Source: Pseudomonadota bacterium
GTDB lineage: Bacteria > Pseudomonadota > Gammaproteobacteria > UBA5335
Direction: 5' to 3'
Length of the DNA: 30,924 nucleotides
NCBI GenBank assembly: GCA_021783685.1
Contig: JAJXTQ010000001.1
Location: 1 to 30,924 of the forward strand
A program made the position numbers and the translations under genes. Numbering within the stretch: position 1 is the first letter of the stretch; each line of letters starts with the position of its first letter. The notes under the pieces are model-generated. The model saw only the letters and a program-made list of their open reading frames with translations. It did no database searches and was not told the DNA's origin. Shown piece by piece: positions 27,520 to 30,924 of the stretch.

Positions 27520-27562
27520 TAAACTTTTTTGCGTGCCCGCAGGGCATGCCCATGGGCAGGAG
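27520..27562 (+). promoter_or_regulatory. Promoter/leader of the B12-domain MerR gene
   Basis: A TAAACT -10-like hexamer (27520-27525) is followed by a T-run. Two short hairpins come next in tandem, TGCCC/GGGCA at 27534-27546 and again at 27547-27558, and the second touches the AGGAG ribosome-binding site (27558-27562). The -35 is poor at all normal spacings. No TNNACA pair is seen here, so self-regulation by the same operator is not supported. Confidence 0.35.
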
Positions 27563-27574
27563 CTGTAGCTGAGC

Positions 27575-28504
27575 GTGGCGCGAAATGGCACCTCTCCGGC
27601 GGATCAGGAATTGTTCCCCATCCGTACGGTTTCCAACCTCACCGGTGTGAACTCGGTCACCTTGCGGGCCTGGGAGCGTCGTTACGGCCTGGTTCGGCCC
27701 CGCCGGACGGCCAAGGGGCACCGGCTTTACAGCCGGGAGGACATCCAGCGCATCGAGCAGGTGCTCGGATTGCTCGATCGCGGCATTGCCATCGGGCAGG
27801 CGCGGGCCGCTCTGGATTCCCAGCCACGGTCCGACGCTGCCACTGCGCCTCCGGCGGTCGACGGCGGGGTATGGGCCGGCTATATCGCCCGCATGATCCT
27901 CGCCATCGCCGCCTTCGACGAGAAGGCCCTGAGCGGGGTCTACAACGAAGCGCTCTCGCTGTATCCCGTCGAGGTGGTCAGTGCTCAACTGATCGTGCCC
28001 TTGCTGGAGGAAATCGGCCGGCGCTGGCAGACCGAAGCGGGCAGCGTCGCCGAAGAACACTTCTTCAGCGTGTTCATGCGCAACAAGCTGGGTGCGCGCT
28101 TTCATCACATGGCGCTGGACACGAGCGGCCCGAAACTCCTGTGTGCCTGCCTGCCGACGGAGCAGCACGAACTGGCCTTGTTGCTGTTCTGCCTCGGGGC
28201 GCTCACCCGCAACTACCGCATCGTGCTGCTGGGCGCCTCAATGCCCTTGGCCGACCTGCCGCTTGCCGCGCGCCGTTCCGGCAGCGAGGCCATCGTGCTG
28301 GCGGGTTCGGTGGGTGCCTACTGGCCGGCATTGGAGGCGGATCTCGCGGCCCTGGTGAAACGCGTGACGGTGCCGGTGCTGATCGGCGGTCACCTCTCCA
28401 GCCTGCATCGCGATGCCATCGTCCGTGCCGGCGGGATCGTGCTGGGCAGTGACATGCCGCAGGCGTTCCGCAGGCTTGCGGAGGTGCTGCAAGGCGCGGC
28501 CTGA
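27575..28504 (+). CDS. MerR-type regulator with cobalamin-binding domain (CarH/LitR class)
   Basis: A 309-residue regulator. Residues 14-80 form the MerR/MlrA-type winged helix (FPIRTVSNLTGVN, TLRAWERRYGL, RTAKGHRLYS). Residues 100-180 form the helical cap of a B12 module and residues 187-305 its Rossmann-like part. CarH features are Trp151-x9-Glu161-His162 (the Wx9EH capping motif), the lower-ligand His198 in EQHELA, and GGH further on. Differences are Gln152 where Thermus CarH has the light-state ligand His132, and Ala201 for the Gly of ExHxxG. CarH proteins bind adenosylcobalamin, tetramerise and repress in the dark; light breaks the Co-C bond and releases DNA. The GTG start follows AGGAG. 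Its proposed target is the operator at 21345-21393. Confidence 0.9.
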   Translation: MARNGTSPADQELFPIRTVSNLTGVNSVTLRAWERRYGLVRPRRTAKGHRLYSREDIQRIEQVLGLLDRGIAIGQARAALDSQPRSDAATAPPAVDGGVWAGYIARMILAIAAFDEKALSGVYNEALSLYPVEVVSAQLIVPLLEEIGRRWQTEAGSVAEEHFFSVFMRNKLGARFHHMALDTSGPKLLCACLPTEQHELALLLFCLGALTRNYRIVLLGASMPLADLPLAARRSGSEAIVLAGSVGAYWPALEADLAALVKRVTVPVLIGGHLSSLHRDAIVRAGGIVLGSDMPQAFRRLAEVLQGAA

Positions 28505-28554
28505 GCCGGGTGACTCGGGCGATCGGCACGGGACGCGGCGTGCCGGCGCGGGAA

Positions 28555-28583
28555 TTGAGCTGCACGATGACTGCGGTTATGCT
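28555..28583 (+). promoter_or_regulatory. Promoter of tRNA-Thr
   Basis: TTGAGC (-35, 4 of 6), 17 bp, TATGCT (-10, 4 of 6), followed by a GC-rich discriminator (GGCGCG), a pattern typical of stable-RNA promoters under growth-rate control. It lies 32 bp upstream of the tRNA. Confidence 0.55.
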
Positions 28584-28586
28584 GGC

Positions 28587-28604
28587 GCGACCCGAGCGGG
28601 TCGC
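28587..28604 (+). repeat. Perfect hairpin in the tRNA leader
   Basis: GCGACCC, a GAGC loop and GGGTCGC form a perfect 7 bp stem between the tRNA promoter and the mature 5' end. No T-run follows, so it is not an obvious terminator for the upstream regulator gene. It may guide processing or influence transcription start. Confidence 0.4.
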
Positions 28605-28614
28605 TCAAGTTCTT

Positions 28615-28690
28615 GCTGGCGTAGCTCAGTTGGTAGAGCAGCCGATTTGTAATCGGCAGGTCGCGGGTTCGAATCCTGTCGCCAGCTCCA
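28615..28690 (+). tRNA. tRNA-Thr, anticodon TGT
   Basis: A complete 76-base cloverleaf with encoded CCA. The acceptor GCTGGCG pairs with CGCCAGC. The D arm is GCTC/GAGC, the anticodon stem GCCGA/TCGGC encloses the loop TTTGTAA (anticodon TGT, reading ACA/ACG), and the T arm carries the loop TTCGAAT. Thr tRNAs decode ANN codons and so receive t6A37, the modification started by TsaC elsewhere in this window. No integrase or duplicated 3' end indicates use as an attachment site. Confidence 0.97.
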
Positions 28691-28841
28691 GCGCCTTTCA
28701 CCAGAAACCCATCGTCCAGGGATCGCCGCAGCCGCCGGTGGCCACGGCCGGCGGGTGCGGATGCGGTTCAGGGGCCAACCCTCCGGGCACCCGCAGTGCC
28801 GGACGGGCGCGATATCTTTTTTTGCCATCGGGAAATCGAAC

Positions 28842-29927
28842 ATGACGACGGGGCTTCGATACGGACGGACGCTGCTGCTGGCAGCCGCTTTTTTGACCGG
28901 CTGCAGCGCGGAGAAAGCCGACGCGCCGCCCGAGCGTCCCGCCGTGCTGATCACCACGGCGACGGTCGAGGCGCGCACCGTCGAGGAACTCGAGCGATCG
29001 CTCGGACGGCTCGAATCGGACGTGGACCCGCGCGTCGCGGCCGAGGTGTCGGGGCGTGTGCTCAGCATCGCCGCACAGGCCGGGCAGGCGGTGCGCCAAG
29101 GCGAGGTGCTGGCCCAACTCGACGCCGCTGACTATCGGTTGGCGGTGGAGCGCAGCGCTGCCGATCTCGACCGACTGTCGGTCCTGGCAGCGCAGCAGCA
29201 ACGGCAGGTCGATCGCTATCGTGCCTTGGTCAAGGAAAATTTCTTCTCCGTCAACGCACTGGATGAGGTCGAAACCCAGCTCGCGGCGACGCGCGCCCAG
29301 ATGGCCGTCGCCCGGAGCGGGCTCGCGCAGGCCCGCAACAACCTCGATCGCACGCTCGTGCGCGCGCCGGCGACCGGGGTGATCGCGCAACGGCTGGTCA
29401 GCGTCGGCGACTATGTCGGGGCCGGCAACCCGCTGTTCGAGCTCAACACGGACCAGTCCCTGCGCGTGGTGATGCCCTTCCCGGAAGTGCTGGGCAGCCG
29501 GCTCGCGGTGGGCCAGACCCTGCGCCTGTCGGCGCCAGCTGCGCCTGAGGTTCGTCTGGAAGCGGCGGTGACTGAAATCCGCCCGGTGATCGGCGCACAG
29601 AGCCGTGCGATCGAGGTGCTGGCACAGGTGCGCAATCCCGGCGGCTGGCGTGCCGGCGGCAGCGTCAACGGCGAAGTGGTGCTCAAGCGTCGCGAGGGCG
29701 CGATGGTCATTCCCCCACTGGCGCTGGTGCGCCGACCCTCGGGCGCGGTGGTCTACGTGGTCGTGGGGGATGCGGTCAAGGCGCGCGCGGTCGAACTGGG
29801 CGTGCGCTCAGCCGACTTCATCGAGGTCGTCAAGGGACTCGAGGTCGGCGAGACGGTGGCGGTGGAAGGCTCGACCTACCTGAGCGATGGTGCGAAGGTC
29901 CGCCGCGCGCAGGAGCAGGGCGCATGA
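28842..29927 (+). CDS. RND efflux periplasmic adaptor lipoprotein
   Basis: A 361-residue membrane-fusion (HlyD/AcrA-type) protein. The N-terminus is a lipoprotein signal peptide (LLLAAAFLTGC, lipidation on Cys21). Then come half of a lipoyl domain (SGRVLSIAAQAGQAVRQGEVL), a coiled-coil hairpin (about 100-165), the second lipoyl half (VRAPATGVIAQRLVSVGDYV), a beta-barrel and a membrane-proximal domain. It links the inner-membrane pump to an outer-membrane channel. The ATG at 28842 gives the lipobox at the right distance; the ribosome-binding site is weak. It overlaps the pump gene by ATGA. No outer-membrane channel gene is seen, and the substrate is unknown. The 151 bp between the tRNA and this gene hold a GCGGGTGC/GCACCCGC inverted repeat and a T7 run, but they are not adjacent. 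Confidence 0.93.
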   Translation: MTTGLRYGRTLLLAAAFLTGCSAEKADAPPERPAVLITTATVEARTVEELERSLGRLESDVDPRVAAEVSGRVLSIAAQAGQAVRQGEVLAQLDAADYRLAVERSAADLDRLSVLAAQQQRQVDRYRALVKENFFSVNALDEVETQLAATRAQMAVARSGLAQARNNLDRTLVRAPATGVIAQRLVSVGDYVGAGNPLFELNTDQSLRVVMPFPEVLGSRLAVGQTLRLSAPAAPEVRLEAAVTEIRPVIGAQSRAIEVLAQVRNPGGWRAGGSVNGEVVLKRREGAMVIPPLALVRRPSGAVVYVVVGDAVKARAVELGVRSADFIEVVKGLEVGETVAVEGSTYLSDGAKVRRAQEQGA

Positions 29928-30924
29928 ATCTGCCGGAGTTGTCGATCCGCCGGCATGTGCTGGCGTACATGCTCAACGCGGTGCTGGTGCTGTTCGGCAT
30001 CATCGGCTTTCGGGATCTGGGTGTGGACCGTTTTCCGAACGTGGACATCCCGGTCGTCACCATCACCACCATCCAGCCCGGTGCCAATCCCGCGGTGGTG
30101 GATGCCAGCATCACCAACATCATCGAGCGGCAGGTCAACAGTGTCCCGGGGATCGACAACATCCGGTCGAGCTCGACGCCGGGCGTGTCGGTGGTGGCCA
30201 TCAACTTCGAGCTGGCAAAAGATGTCGACGTGGCCTTCAACGAAGTGCAGGCCAAGGTCAACCAGGTCCTGAACCAGTTGCCGGCGGACGCCGATCCGCC
30301 CATCGTGGCCAAGCTGGAGACGACCTCGCAGCCCATCCTCTGGCTGGCATTGCAGGGCGATCGCACCGAACAGCAGCTCAACGTCTACGCCAACAACGTG
30401 CTGCGCAAGCAGCTCGAAAATGTCAACGGCGTGGGCGAGGTCCGCATCGCCGGCTCGCGCGAGCGTACCGTGCGGGTCGAGGTGGAGCCGGCGCGTCTGG
30501 CGAGTTACGGCCTCACCGTGCAGGATCTCGTGCAGGCGTTCCAGCGCGAACACTTCCTGCTGCCGGGCGGATTCGTGGTGGGCGAGGGCACCGAGGCGCT
30601 GCTCAAGCTGGATCTGGAATATCACGATCCGGTGGCGCTGGGCGAAATGGTGGTGGGCTACGCCGAGGGGGCGCCCATCCGTCTGCACATGGTGGCGCAA
30701 GTGGTCGACGGCCTGGCCGACTTTCGGCAGTTGGCCCGCTACAACGGCGCGCCCACGGTGGGTCTGGGGATCGTCAAGATCGCGGGCAGCAACAGCGTGG
30801 CGATCATCGACGAGATCAAGCATCGCCTCGAGACCGAGATCAGTCCCCAGCTCCCGCCCGGCATGACCGTGTCGGTGGCGACCGATACCTCCACCTTCAT
30901 TCTCGAAATGGTGCATGCCCTGCA
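29924..30924 (+). CDS. RND efflux pump, inner-membrane subunit (3' end outside window)
   Basis: The first 333 residues of an AcrB/MdtB-type resistance-nodulation-division transporter, a family normally over 1,000 residues long. The N-terminus has the conserved opening (LPELSIRRHVLAYMLN), the first membrane helix (about 11-30) and the porter-domain start RFPNVDIPVVTITTIQPGA. IIERQVNSVPGID, EVQAKVNQVLNQLP and GSNSVAIIDEIKHRL follow. The later proton-relay helices are outside the window. It is translationally coupled to the adaptor through ATGA. The substrate could be drugs, metals or lipids; the visible part does not decide. Confidence 0.95.
   Translation, partial: MNLPELSIRRHVLAYMLNAVLVLFGIIGFRDLGVDRFPNVDIPVVTITTIQPGANPAVVDASITNIIERQVNSVPGIDNIRSSSTPGVSVVAINFELAKDVDVAFNEVQAKVNQVLNQLPADADPPIVAKLETTSQPILWLALQGDRTEQQLNVYANNVLRKQLENVNGVGEVRIAGSRERTVRVEVEPARLASYGLTVQDLVQAFQREHFLLPGGFVVGEGTEALLKLDLEYHDPVALGEMVVGYAEGAPIRLHMVAQVVDGLADFRQLARYNGAPTVGLGIVKIAGSNSVAIIDEIKHRLETEISPQLPPGMTVSVATDTSTFILEMVHAL

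Noticed and set aside
28615..28690. tRNA-Thr as an integration site for a mobile island carrying the RND genes
   Set aside because: No integrase, no duplicated tRNA 3' end and no composition change are seen.
28691..28841. Rho-independent terminator after tRNA-Thr
   Set aside because: An 8 bp inverted repeat (GCGGGTGC/GCACCCGC) and a T7 run (28817-28823) are both present, but the loop is large and about 20 bases separate the stem from the T-run, so the standard geometry is not met.

Overview
The window is about 31 kb of uniformly GC-rich, densely packed chromosome from a gammaproteobacterium. The evidence for the group is gene order: argH divergent from algZ-algR-hemC-hemD-hemX-hemY, def-fmt-rsmB next to a divergent LysM/dprA cluster, and an smg-topA-tsaC-hemF run. 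The exact family cannot be told from the sequence. I see no insertion sequences, phage genes or CRISPR arrays. Both ends cut through genes: a methyltransferase on the left and an RND pump on the right.

Positions 1-8416 are on the minus strand. In transcription order they hold a LysM lipoprotein resembling Pseudomonas TsaP, dprA, smg, topA, tsaC, hemF, oxyR and a SAM-dependent methyltransferase. Junctions are tight or overlapping. The exceptions are the smg-topA spacer, which carries a two-tier stem-loop just ahead of topA, and the oxyR-methyltransferase gap. Divergent from this, 8558-11438 carries def, fmt and rsmB (N-formylmethionine metabolism and 16S rRNA methylation). Next, on the minus strand, come argH and a small outer-membrane beta-barrel gene. 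Divergent from argH, a plus-strand run from 13606 to 21145 carries algZ-algR (two-component system), hemC-hemD-hemX-hemY (tetrapyrrole synthesis), purU and a second small exported protein.

The most interesting part is 21146-28504. A strong-looking promoter (TTGACA, 17 bp, TACAAG) is embedded in two pairs of TNNACA units, each pair spaced 11 bp. It precedes a five-gene operon: an FAD oxidoreductase, a DUF1365 protein, a cyclopropane-fatty-acid-synthase-like methyltransferase, a GPH-family transporter and a DUF3833 lipoprotein. After a convergent HAD phosphatase gene lies a MerR-type regulator with a cobalamin-binding C-terminus of the CarH/LitR photoreceptor class. I propose that this is a light- and/or B12-controlled membrane-lipid modification locus. 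The regulator keeps the Wx9EH motif and the lower-ligand histidine, but has Gln where CarH has its upper-ligand histidine and Ala for the Gly of ExHxxG. The methyltransferase lacks two bicarbonate-site residues of true cyclopropane synthases, so a methyl-branched or furan fatty acid product is plausible.

The right end holds a tRNA-Thr(TGT) gene with its own promoter, then an RND efflux adaptor lipoprotein and the start of its inner-membrane pump.
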